This document shows, in pieces, positions 30,496 through 50,498 of a stretch of DNA of 64,000 bases; the stretch's first letter is position 1; the number at the start of each line of letters is the position of its first letter. The DNA lies in assembly GCF_001307805.1 (NCBI RefSeq), contig NZ_CP013862.1, positions 2,542,001 through 2,606,000 of the forward strand, written 5' to 3'. Source of the DNA: Lentibacillus amyloliquefaciens (GTDB taxonomy: Bacteria; Bacillota; Bacilli; Bacillales; Amphibacillaceae). The position numbers and the translations under genes are program-made. Under the pieces are notes generated by a model, which was given only the letters and a program-made list of their open reading frames with translations, did no database searches and was not told the DNA's origin.

Positions 30496-32928
30496 CTACG
30501 GCAAAATTAGAAATTCTCCTTTATTATTTAAGCCGATTTTTACTTTTTCACCTTTTTTGAAGTTTTCTTGCAGCAGTTCTTCAGACATAAGGTCTTCAAT
30601 GTTTTTCTGGATCGACCGGCGTAATGGACGTGCGCCGTATTCCGGGTCAAATCCTTCATTGGCAATCTTCTCGACAGCCTTATCTGTCAATGAGAATTCG
30701 ATTTCCTGTTCTTTTAGACGGTCCTGCAGCTGCTTAAGCATTAGATTGACGATATATTTCATATGTTTCTTCTCAAGTGAATGGAAAACAATAGTTTCGT
30801 CAACCCGGTTTAAAAACTCCGGACGGAATGCTTTTTTCAGTTCGTCAATCACTTTTTTCTTCATATCCTGATAATCTTGTTCTTTATCCTCGTCGAGTGT
30901 AAAGCCGACATATTTGTTCTGTTTAAGTTCATTTGCCCCGACGTTTGACGTCATGATCAAAACAGTGTTTCGGAAGTCAACCAAACGGCCTTTGGCATCT
31001 GTCAGCCGGCCATCTTCAAGCACTTGCAGCAAAATGTTGAAAACTTCCGGATGGGCTTTTTCCACTTCGTCCAATAACACAACCGAGTATGGTTTTGTAC
31101 GGACTTTCTCAGTGAGTTGTCCGCCTTCATCATAGCCGACATATCCCGGCGGTGAACCAACCAGACGGGAAGTGGAATGTTTTTCCATATACTCTGACAT
31201 GTCAATCCGAATCATTGCTTCTTCATCAGCAAACATCGCTTCAGCCAGCGCTCTGGCAAGTTCGGTTTTTCCAACGCCGGTTGGGCCAAGGAAAATAAAT
31301 GAACCAATCGGGCGTTTTGGGTCTTTCAGTCCAGCGCGGGCACGGCGTATGGCTTTTGACACTGCATTGACAGCTTCGTCCTGACCAATGACCCGGTTAT
31401 GCAGTGTGTCTTCCAGGTTCAGAAGCCGCTCACTTTCATCTTTAGTCATTCTGGTCACCGGTACACCCGTCCAAACGGAAACGACGGTAGCAATGTCCTC
31501 AATCGTTACCTCAGAATCTTTCTGCCCTTGTTTTTCTTTCCATTCTTTTTTTGTTTCTTCCAGTTCTTCGCGCAGATGCTGTTCAGAATCTCTCAATGAT
31601 GCAGCTTTTTCAAATTCCTGGCCTTGGACAGCAGAATCTTTTTCTTTTCGAACATCACCAAGCTTCTGTTCCAGTTCTTTTAAGTTCGGCGGAACGGTAT
31701 AGGAACTCAGACGAACTTTGGAGCCGGCTTCGTCAATCAAGTCAATTGCTTTATCCGGCAGAAAGCGGTCAGTGATATAGCGGTTTGATAAATTAGCAGC
31801 TGCTTCAATGGCATCATCTGTAATCGTTACACGGTGATGCGCTTCATATCGGTCACGCAGACCCTTTAAAATCTGGATTGTCTCTTCCAATGTTGGCTCA
31901 TCTACCTGAATCGGCTGAAACCTGCGCTCTAACGCAGCATCTTTTTCAATATATTTACGATACTCATCCAATGTTGTTGCCCCGACACATTGCAGTTCAC
32001 CGCGGGAAAGCGCCGGTTTCAGGATATTCGAAGCATCAATTGCTCCTTCTGCCCCGCCTGCTCCGATCAATGTATGCAATTCATCGATAAACAAGATGAT
32101 ATTTGAGGCCTGGCGGATTTCCTCCATCACTTTTTTAAGACGGTCTTCAAATTCACCGCGGTATTTGGTTCCGGCAACAACAGTTCCCATATCAAGGGTC
32201 ATCACACGTTTGTCGCGCAATATCTCGGGAACTTCATTATTGACAATTTGCTGTGCCAGCCCTTCTGCTACAGCTGTTTTACCAACACCGGGCTCACCAA
32301 TCAGCACCGGGTTATTCTTCGTCCGGCGGCTTAACACCTGGATGACCCGTTCAATTTCACCGCTGCGGCCGATAACGGGATCAACATTTCCATCTTTAGC
32401 ACTTTCAGTCAAATCCCGTGCCAGTGAATCTAATGTCGGGGTGTTGGCATTTGACGACTGGGCACCGCGGCCTTGCCGTCCAGCTTGGGATTCATTGCTT
32501 CCCAGAAGCTGAAGCACTTGCTGGCGTGCCTTGTTAAGACTGACACCAAGGTTATTAAGAACGCGTGCTGCAACCCCTTCGCCTTCACGAATCAGGCCTA
32601 ACAGGATATGTTCGGTTCCAACATATGAATGACCCAGTTTGCGAGCTTCATCCTGGGATAGTTCAACTACTTTCTTCGCCCGTGGTGTATAATGAATCGT
32701 CTGCATCGGCTGTTTGCCGGTTCCGATCAATTTTTCCACTTCCTGCTGAATTTTAGTTACTTCAAGCCCTAAGGATTCAAGTGCTTTAGCTGCAATACCA
32801 TTTCCTTCACGAACAAGGCCGAGTAATATATGTTCTGTGCCGATGTTGTTATGGCCAAGTCTTACAGCTTCTTCCTGCGATAATGCCAATACTTTTTGTG
32901 CTCGTTCTGTGAAACGTCCAAACATCAT
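30496..32928 (-). CDS. clpC: ATP-dependent Clp protease ATPase subunit ClpC
   Basis: This 810-residue HSP100 protein has two N-terminal Clp-N repeats (residues 1-145), AAA-1 with GEPGVGKTA (about 213), a coiled middle/UVR region (about 410-480) and AAA-2 with GPTGVGKTE (about 550). The ClpP-binding loop region follows, and the Clp-C domain ends [15 protein letters not shown]. With ClpP it degrades McsB-marked (arginine-phosphorylated) and adaptor-delivered proteins. It is the last gene of the CtsR operon. AGGAGG lies eight bases before the first of two ATGs. Confidence 0.98.
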   Translation of the reverse strand: MMFGRFTERAQKVLALSQEEAVRLGHNNIGTEHILLGLVREGNGIAAKALESLGLEVTKIQQEVEKLIGTGKQPMQTIHYTPRAKKVVELSQDEARKLGHSYVGTEHILLGLIREGEGVAARVLNNLGVSLNKARQQVLQLLGSNESQAGRQGRGAQSSNANTPTLDSLARDLTESAKDGNVDPVIGRSGEIERVIQVLSRRTKNNPVLIGEPGVGKTAVAEGLAQQIVNNEVPEILRDKRVMTLDMGTVVAGTKYRGEFEDRLKKVMEEIRQASNIILFIDELHTLIGAGGAEGAIDASNILKPALSRGELQCVGATTLDEYRKYIEKDAALERRFQPIQVDEPTLEETIQILKGLRDRYEAHHRVTITDDAIEAAANLSNRYITDRFLPDKAIDLIDEAGSKVRLSSYTVPPNLKELEQKLGDVRKEKDSAVQGQEFEKAASLRDSEQHLREELEETKKEWKEKQGQKDSEVTIEDIATVVSVWTGVPVTRMTKDESERLLNLEDTLHNRVIGQDEAVNAVSKAIRRARAGLKDPKRPIGSFIFLGPTGVGKTELARALAEAMFADEEAMIRIDMSEYMEKHSTSRLVGSPPGYVGYDEGGQLTEKVRTKPYSVVLLDEVEKAHPEVFNILLQVLEDGRLTDAKGRLVDFRNTVLIMTSNVGANELKQNKYVGFTLDEDKEQDYQDMKKKVIDELKKAFRPEFLNRVDETIVFHSLEKKHMKYIVNLMLKQLQDRLKEQEIEFSLTDKAVEKIANEGFDPEYGARPLRRSIQKNIEDLMSEELLQENFKKGEKVKIGLNNKGEFLILP

Positions 32929-32944
32929 ATAATTTTCCTCCTAG

Positions 32945-34009
32945 CTATGTCTCTAATTGTACCCGTTCACGAATGAGTGACGCTCTTAGGACATCCCGCT
33001 CATTCGGAGTCAATGTTTTTTTGGCATATTGCTGCAAAAATCCTGGCTGAGTCAGTACCATTAACTCGTTTAATATATTACGTGATACATTTTCAATAAT
33101 ACCTAAATCAATCCCCAGCCGGACATCAGACAAACATTTTGCCGCTTCTTTTGATTCGATGATCCGGCTGTACGCCATAACACCATAAGAACGGTAAATT
33201 CGGTCTTCAAGGTGTGTACTTGATTGTTCCATCATGTAATTTCTGGCGTTTCGTTCATGCTCAATCAGTTCCCGGACAACACTTTCTAAATCATTAACAA
33301 TATCCACTTCAGACTTGCCAAGTGTTATCTGGTTGGATATTTGAAAAATGTTGCCTGTTGCTTCACTGCCTTCTCCGTATATCCCTCGGACAACCAGTCC
33401 CAGCTGGTTGATAGCCGGTATCATCCGTTTGATCTGCTTGGTCCAGGAGAGTGCAGGCAAATGCATCATGACTGAAGCCCGCATGCCTGTTCCGACATTT
33501 GTCGGACACCCGGTCAGATATCCCCGTTTTTCGTCAAATGCGTAATCAATTTTCTCTTCAAGCCAATCATCAAGCTCAAAGACTTTTGTAAGAGCGTGAT
33601 TCAGCTGAAATCCGGGGAAGTACAGCTGAAGGCGCAAATGGTCTTCCTCATTGACCATAATCGAAACCTGTTCATTTTTGGAAATCAGTACGGCGGATAC
33701 ATGATTCTTTTCTGCCAAATGCGGACTGATTAAATGTTTCTCTACTAAAACACGTCTTTCAACCGGGGTAAGATCCTCGATGGGAACAAATAAAAAATCA
33801 CGGTAATCCTGAAATGTTTGATCCTCATATTCCTGCTGGATAAACGTGCTGATATGCTGAAGATTGTTCTCGCTTGCGATAATTGGAAATGAATATTGCG
33901 CAAAATTTCGGGCCAATCGAATCCTGGTGCTTAACACGATATCACTGTCAGGACCTTCCTCGCGCATCCATGGGCTTATTGCCTCGTTCATGAATTGCTG
34001 CAATGTCAT
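32945..34009 (-). CDS. mcsB: Protein arginine kinase McsB
   Basis: This 354-residue member of the phosphagen (guanidino) kinase family has [10 protein letters not shown] near residue 27, the catalytic-loop cysteine in [14 protein letters not shown] (about 165) and [10 protein letters not shown] (about 208). It phosphorylates arginines on CtsR and misfolded proteins, marking them for ClpCP. The start overlaps the mcsA stop by four bases (ATGA). Complete. Confidence 0.97.
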   Translation of the reverse strand: MTLQQFMNEAISPWMREEGPDSDIVLSTRIRLARNFAQYSFPIIASENNLQHISTFIQQEYEDQTFQDYRDFLFVPIEDLTPVERRVLVEKHLISPHLAEKNHVSAVLISKNEQVSIMVNEEDHLRLQLYFPGFQLNHALTKVFELDDWLEEKIDYAFDEKRGYLTGCPTNVGTGMRASVMMHLPALSWTKQIKRMIPAINQLGLVVRGIYGEGSEATGNIFQISNQITLGKSEVDIVNDLESVVRELIEHERNARNYMMEQSSTHLEDRIYRSYGVMAYSRIIESKEAAKCLSDVRLGIDLGIIENVSRNILNELMVLTQPGFLQQYAKKTLTPNERDVLRASLIRERVQLET

Positions 34010-34539
34010 CTGTCATCACCCCGCCTTTGTTCTTCCAGTTCCTTAATCTTATCACGGACTTTGGCGGCCTCTTCAAAAGCTTCATTATTAATCAGGTGCT
34101 GTAATTCGTCTTTGTATTCATCAACTTGTTTCTGGACACGCATACTTCCGCCAATCCGTGCAGGGATTTTTCCGTGATGTGTCAGGTTCCCGCTGTGAAC
34201 GCGGCGGAATATGGCATCCAATGAATCGGAAAATGTCTCATAACATGTCGGGCAGCCAAATTTCCCAATGCGTTTAAATTCCGAAAGAGTCATGTCACAT
34301 TGCGGACAAGACAATTCTTCCTGTTTGTCCTGGCTTCCGGACTGGCTCTGTATACTTTCAAATGTTGAATTGAATAGCCCGGAAAGCAGGTGGTGCAATG
34401 AATAGCCTTCTTCCGGGTAACTCATATAGCCTTTTTCATTAGCGCAGACTTCACAAACATACACTTCCGTTTTTTCCCCGTTAATGACCTGGGTGAAATG
34501 GAGTGCAGCCGGCCGCTTATGGCATTCCTGGCATTCCAT
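34006..34539 (-). CDS. mcsA: McsA, activator of McsB kinase
   Basis: This 177-residue protein has four CxxC zinc-binding pairs (CQEC, CEVC, CPQC, CPTC) and a C-terminal UVR motif ([20 protein letters not shown]). McsA binds and activates McsB. It lies 14 bases after ctsR and overlaps mcsB. Length and layout are typical. Confidence 0.96.
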   Translation of the reverse strand: MECQECHKRPAALHFTQVINGEKTEVYVCEVCANEKGYMSYPEEGYSLHHLLSGLFNSTFESIQSQSGSQDKQEELSCPQCDMTLSEFKRIGKFGCPTCYETFSDSLDAIFRRVHSGNLTHHGKIPARIGGSMRVQKQVDEYKDELQHLINNEAFEEAAKVRDKIKELEEQRRGDDR

Positions 34540-34553
34540 AGTTTCCCCCCTTA

Positions 34554-35021
34554 TTACTTATTTAGATATTTTAAGGTCGATAGCATCGAGGTTAAAATAC
34601 GTGCCCGGACTTCATCGCGCAAAGGAAGCTGAAAAGCAAGCGTGTCTCTGTTAATGGCGCTTAACATGATTTTTGCCTCGCGTTCGGTGACCAGTTCTTC
34701 TTCAAGCAGACGTTCGAGCACGTCCATTGTAGCCTGCTGTGAAACGACAGGATTTATTAATCCAATAATTTCATCGATTAATTCAGCTCTGTCCTGATGT
34801 TGAATCCGTATAATACGGATATACCCGCCGCCCCCTCTTTTGCTTTCTACTATATATCCTTTTTCCACAGTGAAACGTGTTTTAATCACATAATTGATTT
34901 GTGATGGTACACACTGAAATTCTTCAGCAAGTTCGCTTCGTTTGATATCAATTTCATCTTTTCCCGCGGACTCCAAAATCTGCTTTAAATGCTGTTCTAT
35001 TATATCCGAGATGTTACGCAT
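34554..35021 (-). CDS. ctsR: Heat-shock transcriptional repressor CtsR
   Basis: This 155-residue repressor has an N-terminal winged helix-turn-helix (IKRSELAEEFQCVPSQINYV) with the glycine-rich wing ESKRGGGGYIRI (about residues 59-70), whose arginine is the thermosensor and the target of arginine phosphorylation in Bacillus. It represses its own operon and other clp genes. A CtsR operator lies at 35094-35116 next to a sigma-A promoter, so autoregulation is well supported. Confidence 0.97.
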   Translation of the reverse strand: MRNISDIIEQHLKQILESAGKDEIDIKRSELAEEFQCVPSQINYVIKTRFTVEKGYIVESKRGGGGYIRIIRIQHQDRAELIDEIIGLINPVVSQQATMDVLERLLEEELVTEREAKIMLSAINRDTLAFQLPLRDEVRARILTSMLSTLKYLNK

Positions 35022-35093
35022 ATACCATCCTCCTCTCCATCACAGGACTGTTCATGCAACTACTCTGTTATATAAATTGTAACATTCATTTAT

Positions 35094-35116
35094 TTTGACT
35101 TTGACTAACTTTGACT
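35094..35116 (-). promoter_or_regulatory. CtsR operator
   Basis: On the minus strand AGTCAAA GTT AGTCAAA (35116-35100) is the direct heptad repeat with a 3-base gap recognised by CtsR. A further overlapping AGTCAAA follows (to 35094). It lies directly downstream of the -10 element of the ctsR promoter. Confidence 0.88.
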
Positions 35117-35124
35117 TTACTTAT

Positions 35125-35152
35125 ATTATACGATATATGTACAGAGATGCAA
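35125..35152 (-). promoter_or_regulatory. Sigma-A promoter of the ctsR operon
   Basis: On the minus strand TTGCAT (35152-35147) and TATAAT (35130-35125) are separated by 16 bases. The CtsR boxes start about eight bases downstream, covering the expected transcription start. Confidence 0.75.
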
Positions 35153-35261
35153 GTGAATTCTATCTCTAGTTTAGACAACTTGAGGTAAAATGAAACGTTC
35201 AGAGTTAGCACACAAATTTAAGGAGGCAGGTAAATAAAAGTCATCTCCGGCCATTGTCAAA

Positions 35262-35292
35262 AGCCTCACGCAGCATACAATGCGCAAGGCTC
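35262..35292 (-). terminator. Probable terminator after the mgtC/sapB-type gene
   Basis: On the minus strand GAGCCTTGCGCA and TGCGTGAGGCTTTT pair to give an imperfect stem just past the stop codon at 35296. Confidence 0.6.
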
Positions 35293-35295
35293 ATT

Positions 35296-35997
35296 TTACT
35301 TTCGTGCCGAGATGTTTTTCACATACTCAATTTGTGATATATTTTCAAATAACGCCACCCGATCTAAATTTTTGTCAGGATCAATGGTGACGACAATGTT
35401 CCTCAAATCATCATCCACACGTTCTATTTCAACCTTATTTATTGTGAGCGAATACGACTCAAATGCTGAAATAACACGATTCATTTCCAGCCCTGGCAGT
35501 GCTGTTATTTCAATCATGTTTAATCTTCCTTTTCTGAAACGTTTCTCAAAATTATTTAAAAAGATCAGACTCAACAGGATTATTAGTGTTGTAAACACTG
35601 ATGCAGCATACATGCCAGCCCCAACTACAAGACCAAGCCCCGCGACTGTCCATATTGAAGCAGCAGTGGTCAGCCCTCTGATGGTCATCCCATTAACGAT
35701 GATCGTACCTGCACCAAGAAAACCAATGCCACTGATAACATAAGATGGGATACGTGATGGATCAAATCGGATATTATCATATGCTTGAATAAATGTTTCA
35801 AATCCGTATAATGACAAAAGCATCATGAGACATGCGCCAACCCCAACCAATATATGCGTCCTGAAACCTGCTGAATGGTTTTTCAATTCCCGCTCGAATC
35901 CAATAAGACCGGATAGGAGCAGAGCGATTAGCAACCGTATCATAATGATGGTGAAATTTTCACCAACAAGCTCATTCAAATATTCCATATACTCCAT
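35296..35997 (-). CDS. MgtC/SapB family membrane protein
   Basis: This 233-residue protein has about five membrane helices in residues 12-150, the MgtC/SapB signature GLIGFERELKNHSAGFRTH (about residues 31-49) and ISGIGFLGAGTIIV, followed by a soluble ACT-like C-terminal domain (about 155-233). The family is linked to magnesium limitation and, in some pathogens, to intramacrophage survival; the substrate is unknown. It sits between ctsR and the rRNA operons, where B. subtilis has no gene. It has no close operon partners. GGGAGTG lies ten bases before the chosen ATG. Confidence 0.9.
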   Translation of the reverse strand: MEYMEYLNELVGENFTIIMIRLLIALLLSGLIGFERELKNHSAGFRTHILVGVGACLMMLLSLYGFETFIQAYDNIRFDPSRIPSYVISGIGFLGAGTIIVNGMTIRGLTTAASIWTVAGLGLVVGAGMYAASVFTTLIILLSLIFLNNFEKRFRKGRLNMIEITALPGLEMNRVISAFESYSLTINKVEIERVDDDLRNIVVTIDPDKNLDRVALFENISQIEYVKNISARK

Positions 35998-36148
35998 TGC
36001 TAATCAACACTCCCTTCCCTTTCATATATAGCCGTTTATTGCGATTTAAATGAAATCATTTACAAAAAATATCAAATATGCCGGGCCAAACATAAATATT
36101 CAATTAATACAATGATCAAGAGTTGATAGGTTTTTCGATTAAAGACGT

Positions 36149-36365
36149 TGTTCAAAAGGTCCAGTAAAAGTGACACGTCGAATACAGGAACTTCTGTGCC
36201 TGCGATTACGCGGCACAAAAAAGATTGCTAAAACCGCCCACGTCAATCGCTGGGCGGAGAACTCACCACACACGATAAAGATGCGCCCCTTGGAAAAGAA
36301 AACCGCTTTTCCTGCGTGCGATGCAAATTCGGGGAAGCTTTTCTGTGCTCGAAACTGCGTCAATA
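36149..36365. repeat. Family B repeat, long diverged form
   Basis: It starts TGTTCAAAAGGTCCAGTAAA. Its distal half (CTTGGAAAAGAAAACCGCTT, then GCGTGCGATGCAAATTC) matches the inverted copy at 60402-60573. No gene is seen in the whole gap 36001-36624; the short open frames do not resemble proteins. Confidence 0.65.
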
Positions 36366-36477
36366 TATCAAGTTTATTTGTTTTGATTTGAAAATTCAAT
36401 AAATAGTAGTTCTTATGTCACATCTCGGTGATTATGCAAGTGCAACCGTTCATAAAGGCATGGATGCCATTCCGGAT

Positions 36478-36621
36478 ACTGCCCATTACATACGGGGTAA
36501 AGTGAAACTTCATTCAGCGGAATGCTCTTCCCGCTGAATGTTAGTTGAACAGAATCGGACATTTAGGGACAGTAATCCGCCCGGGAACGGCGGTTAACTG
36601 TCCACTACATGCGGGATAAAA
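36478..36621. repeat. Family C repeat, inverted copy
   Basis: It contains TGAAACTTCATTCAGCGG, CCGCTGAATGTTAGTTGAAC and AGAATCGGACATTTAGG in the same order, inverted, as the copies at 15556 and 25744. Both ends carry a similar short sequence (CATTACATACGGGGTAAAG; inverted CATGTAGTGG with ATCCCG), which may mark the element ends. It abuts the rRNA operon terminator. Confidence 0.75.
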
Positions 36622-36624
36622 AGC

Positions 36625-36661
36625 AAAAAGGCTGATCTCATTTATTTGAAATCAGCCTTTT
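36625..36661 (-). terminator. Terminator of the double rRNA operon
   Basis: On the minus strand AAAAGGCTGATTTC/GAGATCAGCCTTTTT forms a stem directly after the 5S gene, followed by GCTTTTTA. It is present only after this 5S copy, not after the copy at 42548. Confidence 0.9.
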
Positions 36662-36667
36662 ATTATC

Positions 36668-36783
36668 GCCTGGCGGCGTCTTACTCTTGCAGGGGTTAAA
36701 CCCCAACTACCATCAGCGCTGGAGAGCTTAACTGCTGTGTTCGGCATGGGAACAGGTGTGACCTCTCCGCTATCGCTACCAGA
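36668..36783 (-). rRNA. rrf: 5S ribosomal RNA (copy 1)
   Basis: The minus strand reads TCTGGTAGCGATAGCGGAGA to GTAAGACGCCGCCAGGC, with the universal CCCATGCCGAACAC core. About 116 bases. Ends are placed by terminal-stem pairing and are accurate to a few bases. Confidence 0.95.
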
Positions 36784-36928
36784 CTTTGTCATTTCTATCG
36801 TGCTGTCGTCTTTTCCGTTTTGACGGACAAGAATTATTATAGGCATTTTCACCAGAAAATGCAAGGGGTTTTGACAAATTTGCACCCTGAAAACTAAATA
36901 AGAGCTTCATTCAACGTTTTTTGCGGGT

Positions 36929-39856
<2,928 letters not shown>

Positions 39857-39997
39857 GTTTGCGTTCGTTTAACGAACGCGTCATTTCAATGTCGTTGAAT
39901 GTCTTGCTCTTATTTAGTTTTCAAGGTACAACTTCTCAAATTGAGGGGATTGCTCCCTCAAAACTGAACCAAACAACCCAGTATGTTCCTTATTAAT

Positions 39998-41570
<1,573 letters not shown>

Positions 41571-41736
41571 AAAGTTTGTCCGAAATTGACACCGATCAAT
41601 CTCAGTCTTAGCTTACAAAAATTGATTCAAGGGGTAAAAGTTTGCATCAAATCAGCTCAGCTGATTCGCCAACTTCTTACCTCTGACTTCGTTTGTCATA
41701 CTGGTTGTTTTGTTCAGTTTTCAAGGAGCAATTTTA

Positions 41737-41812
41737 TGGTGGAGCCTAGCGGGATCGAACCGCTGACCTCCTGCGTGCAAAGCAGGCGCTCTCCCGGCTG
41801 AGCTAAGGCCCC
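41737..41812 (-). tRNA. tRNA-Ala (TGC)
   Basis: The 76-base cloverleaf GGGGCCTTAGCTCAGC... has the anticodon loop TTTGCAC, a GGTTCGATCC T arm and encoded CCA. Last of the nine-tRNA cluster in the direction of transcription, directly upstream of 16S copy 1. Confidence 0.97.
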
Positions 41813-41815
41813 GGA

Positions 41816-41892
41816 TGGTCGGGAAGACAGGATTTGAACCTGCGACCCCATGGTCCCAAACCATGTGCTCTACCAAGCTGAGCTACTTCCCG
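41816..41892 (-). tRNA. tRNA-Pro (TGG)
   Basis: 77 bases, CGGGAAGTAGCTCAGC..., anticodon loop TTTGGGA, encoded CCA. Confidence 0.97.
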
Positions 41893-41900
41893 TTATCTTT

Positions 41901-41977
<77 letters not shown>

Positions 41978-41980
41978 TTC

Positions 41981-42070
41981 TGGTGCCGAGGGCCGGACTC
42001 GAACCGGCACGGTAGGATACCTACCGCAGGATTTTAAGTCCTGTGCGTCTGCCAATTCCGCCACCCCGGC
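41981..42070 (-). tRNA. tRNA-Leu (TAA)
   Basis: About 90 bases with a long variable arm, GCCGGGGTGGCGGAATTGG..., anticodon loop CTTAAAA, encoded CCA. Confidence 0.96.
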
Positions 42071-42100
42071 CTTGGATAGGCTTGGCAATAATAGAAATAA

Positions 42101-42175
42101 TGGAGCGGAAGACGGGATTCGAACCCGCGACCCCCACCTTGGCAAGGTGGTGTTCTACCACTGAACTACTTCCGC
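42101..42175 (-). tRNA. tRNA-Gly (GCC)
   Basis: 75 bases, GCGGAAGTAGTTCAGTGG..., anticodon loop TTGCCAA, encoded CCA. Confidence 0.97.
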
Positions 42176-42208
42176 ACAAAAATTCATAAATAATATAACG
42201 TTTTATAG

Positions 42209-42293
42209 TGGTGCGGGTGGAGGGACTTGAACCCCCACGTCGCGAGACACTAGATCCTAAATCTAGCGCGTCTGCCAATTCCGCCACACCCGC
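42209..42293 (-). tRNA. tRNA-Leu (TAG)
   Basis: 85 bases with a long variable arm, GCGGGTGTGGCGGAATTGG..., anticodon loop TTTAGGA, encoded CCA. Confidence 0.96.
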
Positions 42294-42297
42294 AAAA

Positions 42298-42373
42298 TGG
42301 TGAGCCATGGAGGATTCGAACCTCCGACCCTCTGATTAAAAGTCAGATGCTCTGCCAACTGAGCTAATGGCTC
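42298..42373 (-). tRNA. tRNA-Lys (TTT)
   Basis: 76 bases, GAGCCATTAGCTCAGTTGG..., anticodon loop CTTTTAA, encoded CCA. Confidence 0.97.
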
Positions 42374-42378
42374 ATTGA

Positions 42379-42454
42379 TGGTGCCGGCCAGAGGACTTGA
42401 ACCCCCAACCTACTGATTACAAGTCAGTTGCTCTGCCAATTGAGCTAGGCCGGC
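42379..42454 (-). tRNA. tRNA-Thr (TGT)
   Basis: 76 bases, GCCGGCCTAGCTCAATTGG..., anticodon loop CTTGTAA, encoded CCA. Confidence 0.97.
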
Positions 42455-42457
42455 AAA

Positions 42458-42533
42458 TGGTGGAGGATGCAGGGCTCGAACCTGCGACCCCCTGCTTGTA
42501 AGGCAGGTGCTCTCCCAACTGAGCTAATCCTCC
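42458..42533 (-). tRNA. tRNA-Val (TAC)
   Basis: 76 bases, GGAGGATTAGCTCAGTTGGG..., anticodon loop CTTACAA, encoded CCA. First of the cluster, only about 14 bases after the 5S copy 2 gene. The order Val-Thr-Lys-Leu-Gly-Leu-Arg-Pro-Ala is that of the B. subtilis trnJ cluster between rrnJ and rrnW. Confidence 0.97.
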
Positions 42534-42547
42534 CGCACACATTTATC

Positions 42548-42663
42548 GCCTGGCGGCGTCTTACTCTTGCAGGGGTTAAACCCCAACTACCATCAGCGCT
42601 GGAGAGCTTAACTGCTGTGTTCGGCATGGGAACAGGTGTGACCTCTCCGCTATCGCTACCAGA
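42548..42663 (-). rRNA. rrf: 5S ribosomal RNA (copy 2)
   Basis: Identical to the copy at 36668-36783 in the bases I compared. It is followed not by a terminator but by the tRNA cluster. Confidence 0.95.
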
Positions 42664-42808
42664 CTTTGTCATTTCTATCGTGCTGTCGTCTTTTCCGTTT
42701 TGACGGACAAGAATTATTATAGGCATTTTCACCAGAAAATGCAAGGGGTTTTGACAAATTTGCACCCTGAAAACTAAATAAGAGCTTCATTCAACGTTTT
42801 TTGCGGGT

Positions 42809-45735
<2,927 letters not shown>

Positions 45736-45875
45736 GTTTGCGTTCGTTTAACGAACGGTCATTTCAATGTCGTTGAATGTCTTGCTCTTATTTAGTTTTC
45801 AAGGTACAACTTCTCAAATTGAGGGGATTGCTCCCTCAAAACTGAACCAAACAACCCAGTATGTTCCTTATTAAT

Positions 45876-47448
<1,573 letters not shown>

Positions 47449-47642
47449 AAAGTTTGTCCGAAATTGACACCGATCAATCTCAGTCTTAGCTTACAAAAAT
47501 TGATTCAAGGGGTAAAAGTTTGCATCAAATCAGCTCAGCTGATTCGCCAACTTCTTACCTCTGACTTCGTTTGTCATACTGGTTGTTTTGTTCAGTTTTC
47601 AAGGAGCAATTTCAATGCCGCGTTCAAAAAAGCGACTTTATT

Positions 47643-47671
47643 AATATACCATCTTCAAACAACAAAGTCAA
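47643..47671 (-). promoter_or_regulatory. rRNA operon promoter P2
   Basis: On the minus strand TTGACT (47671-47666) and TATATT (47648-47643) are separated by 17 bases, about 195 bases upstream of 16S copy 2. Confidence 0.8.
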
Positions 47672-47741
47672 TAACTTTTTCAATCAATTTTGTTGCTCGG
47701 TTCGATTGGTTCGGTTCGCTTCTCTTTTCGCGACCTCAATT

Positions 47742-47770
47742 AATTTATCATGTTTATTACTCTAAATCAA
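47742..47770 (-). promoter_or_regulatory. rRNA operon promoter P1
   Basis: On the minus strand TTGATT (47770-47765) and TAAATT (47747-47742) are separated by 17 bases, about 100 bases upstream of P2. Tandem P1/P2 is the usual Bacillus rrn arrangement. The rest of the lysS-rrn gap (47772-47992) holds a weak hairpin near 47928-47962 (CCGGTCAG/CTGGCCGG on the minus strand) that may terminate lysS, and no gene. Confidence 0.7.
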
Positions 47771-47992
47771 TAGGAATAAATAAAAAAATCATTGGATATT
47801 TTATCCATCATTGTCAAAACTGCAACAGAATCGGACCTGTACGGGAATCTAATCCCCGGCTTTTCTTACTTGGTTTCCCTGAAATATTGGAGCAGTGGTC
47901 TTGCCGAGCGTTAAAGCAAAGAAATGACCCGGCCAGAGCTCCAGCTTCGAAGCACTGACCGGCCTGCTTACCTAACAGAATAAATCAATCGA

Positions 47993-49489
<1,497 letters not shown>

Positions 49490-49574
49490 TTATCCGGCCG
49501 GATTCCCTGTTTTAGAGAACCCGGCTTTCAGTAATAAGTACTATGCCTCTAAAAGACAAATCCAAAGTTATATT

Positions 49575-49788
49575 TCAGGAAGCATGGCTTTTGGCTTCCG
49601 GTTCTTCTGCAAATGAATAGAGAATGTTCAAAAGGCTTTCCCGGGTTTCTGTTTCATTGATTTTGCGCCGCATTTTGGAATTGCCCTTTAGTCCTTTTAA
49701 ATACCATGCTGCATGTTTGCGCATTTTCATGATAGCGATCTTTTCACCTTTTAGTTTAATCAGACGCTCCATATACTGCATACAGACA
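49575..49788 (-). pseudogene. dusB: tRNA-dihydrouridine synthase DusB, C-terminal remnant only
   Basis: Between yazB and lysS, where B. subtilis has the ~330-residue dusB, there is only a 68-codon frame starting MQYMERLIKLKGEKIAIMKM. Its sequence MRKHAAWYLKGLKGNSKMRR followed by KINETETRESL is the helical C-terminal domain of DusB. The FMN-binding barrel (about 250 residues) is missing and the remnant begins within a few bases of the yazB stop, as expected for one clean deletion. An AGGGAG lies 12 bases upstream of the ATG, so a peptide might still be made. Catalytic activity is impossible from this fragment. Confidence 0.85.
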
Positions 49789-50016
49789 TCAATCTCCCTT
49801 CATTTTCCCCGATCCGGAATTGATCAGTTCCTGCTTTCGTATATCGAGCTGATCCGCTACTTGGTCCAGCAGATCATTGGTTGCCTGTTTTTGTCCCCGT
49901 TCCACACTGCCGAGACTCATAACCGGGATGTTCAGTTTTTTTGCCAGGCTGACCTGTGTATACCCTTTTAATTTGCGGAATGCTTTTATTCTTCTGCCGA
50001 TCCTTTGTCTATCCAT
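49789..50016 (-). CDS. yazB: Small Xre-type helix-turn-helix protein YazB
   Basis: This 75-residue protein consists almost entirely of a Cro/C1-type helix-turn-helix (YTQVSLAKKLNIPVMSLGSV, about residues 19-38). It is the equivalent of B. subtilis YazB, function unknown. Its start lies inside folK, overlapping by 31 bases. A DNA-binding role is inferred only from the domain. Confidence 0.85.
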   Translation of the reverse strand: MDRQRIGRRIKAFRKLKGYTQVSLAKKLNIPVMSLGSVERGQKQATNDLLDQVADQLDIRKQELINSGSGKMKGD

Positions 50017-50498
50017 AACGTTACATCCTTTATGTCACTCTCCGGAAGTTCATCTATATAATCCGACACCGTCTTATATGCAGCAGGAAAGGCTAATTCA
50101 TTTGCTATTTCGCTCAATGGAATGAGCACAAATGCCCGTTCATGCATGCGCGGATGCGGAATCGTTAATAGTTCTGTTTCTCTATTTTCCTGATTATAAA
50201 TTAAAATGTCAAGGTCGACCGTTCGCGGGCCAAAGCGGATATCCCGTTCTCTTCCCAATTGTTTTTCAATGGTCTGGCAGACATCAAGCAGTTCCAGCGG
50301 TAAAAGGGATGTATCTAATTCAATGACCATGTTCAAAAAATCTGCCTGGTCTGTATACCCGACTGGCGCGGTTTGATAAATGGATGACTTTCTGATGACG
50401 GTTATTCGCTGATGGTCATCAAGTGCCGTTAAAGCTTTTGAAAGGTAGTCCTTCCGCGGCTGTATATTTGACCCAAGAGCCAGATATATACCATTCAT
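49986..50498 (-). CDS. folK: HPPK: 6-hydroxymethyl-7,8-dihydropterin pyrophosphokinase
   Basis: This 170-residue enzyme has the N-terminal YLALGSNIQPRKDYL, the ATP/Mg-binding GPRTVDLDILIY (about 91-102) and PHPRMHERAFVLIPL. It transfers pyrophosphate to the pterin just before the FolP step. It overlaps folB by four bases. Complete. Confidence 0.97.
   Translation of the reverse strand: MNGIYLALGSNIQPRKDYLSKALTALDDHQRITVIRKSSIYQTAPVGYTDQADFLNMVIELDTSLLPLELLDVCQTIEKQLGRERDIRFGPRTVDLDILIYNQENRETELLTIPHPRMHERAFVLIPLSEIANELAFPAAYKTVSDYIDELPESDIKDVTLWIDKGSAEE

Noticed and set aside
35191-35238. A 15-codon plus-strand frame (MKRSELAHKFKEAGK) with a GAGG site, upstream of ctsR
   Set aside because: Too short to judge, no promoter or neighbour to support it, and it ends in the mgtC terminator region; possibly a decayed gene start, but unsupported.
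36164-36391. Plus-strand 73-codon and minus-strand 86-codon frames
   Set aside because: They fall in the long family B repeat shared with 60402-60573; the frames are not conserved between the copies by eye.
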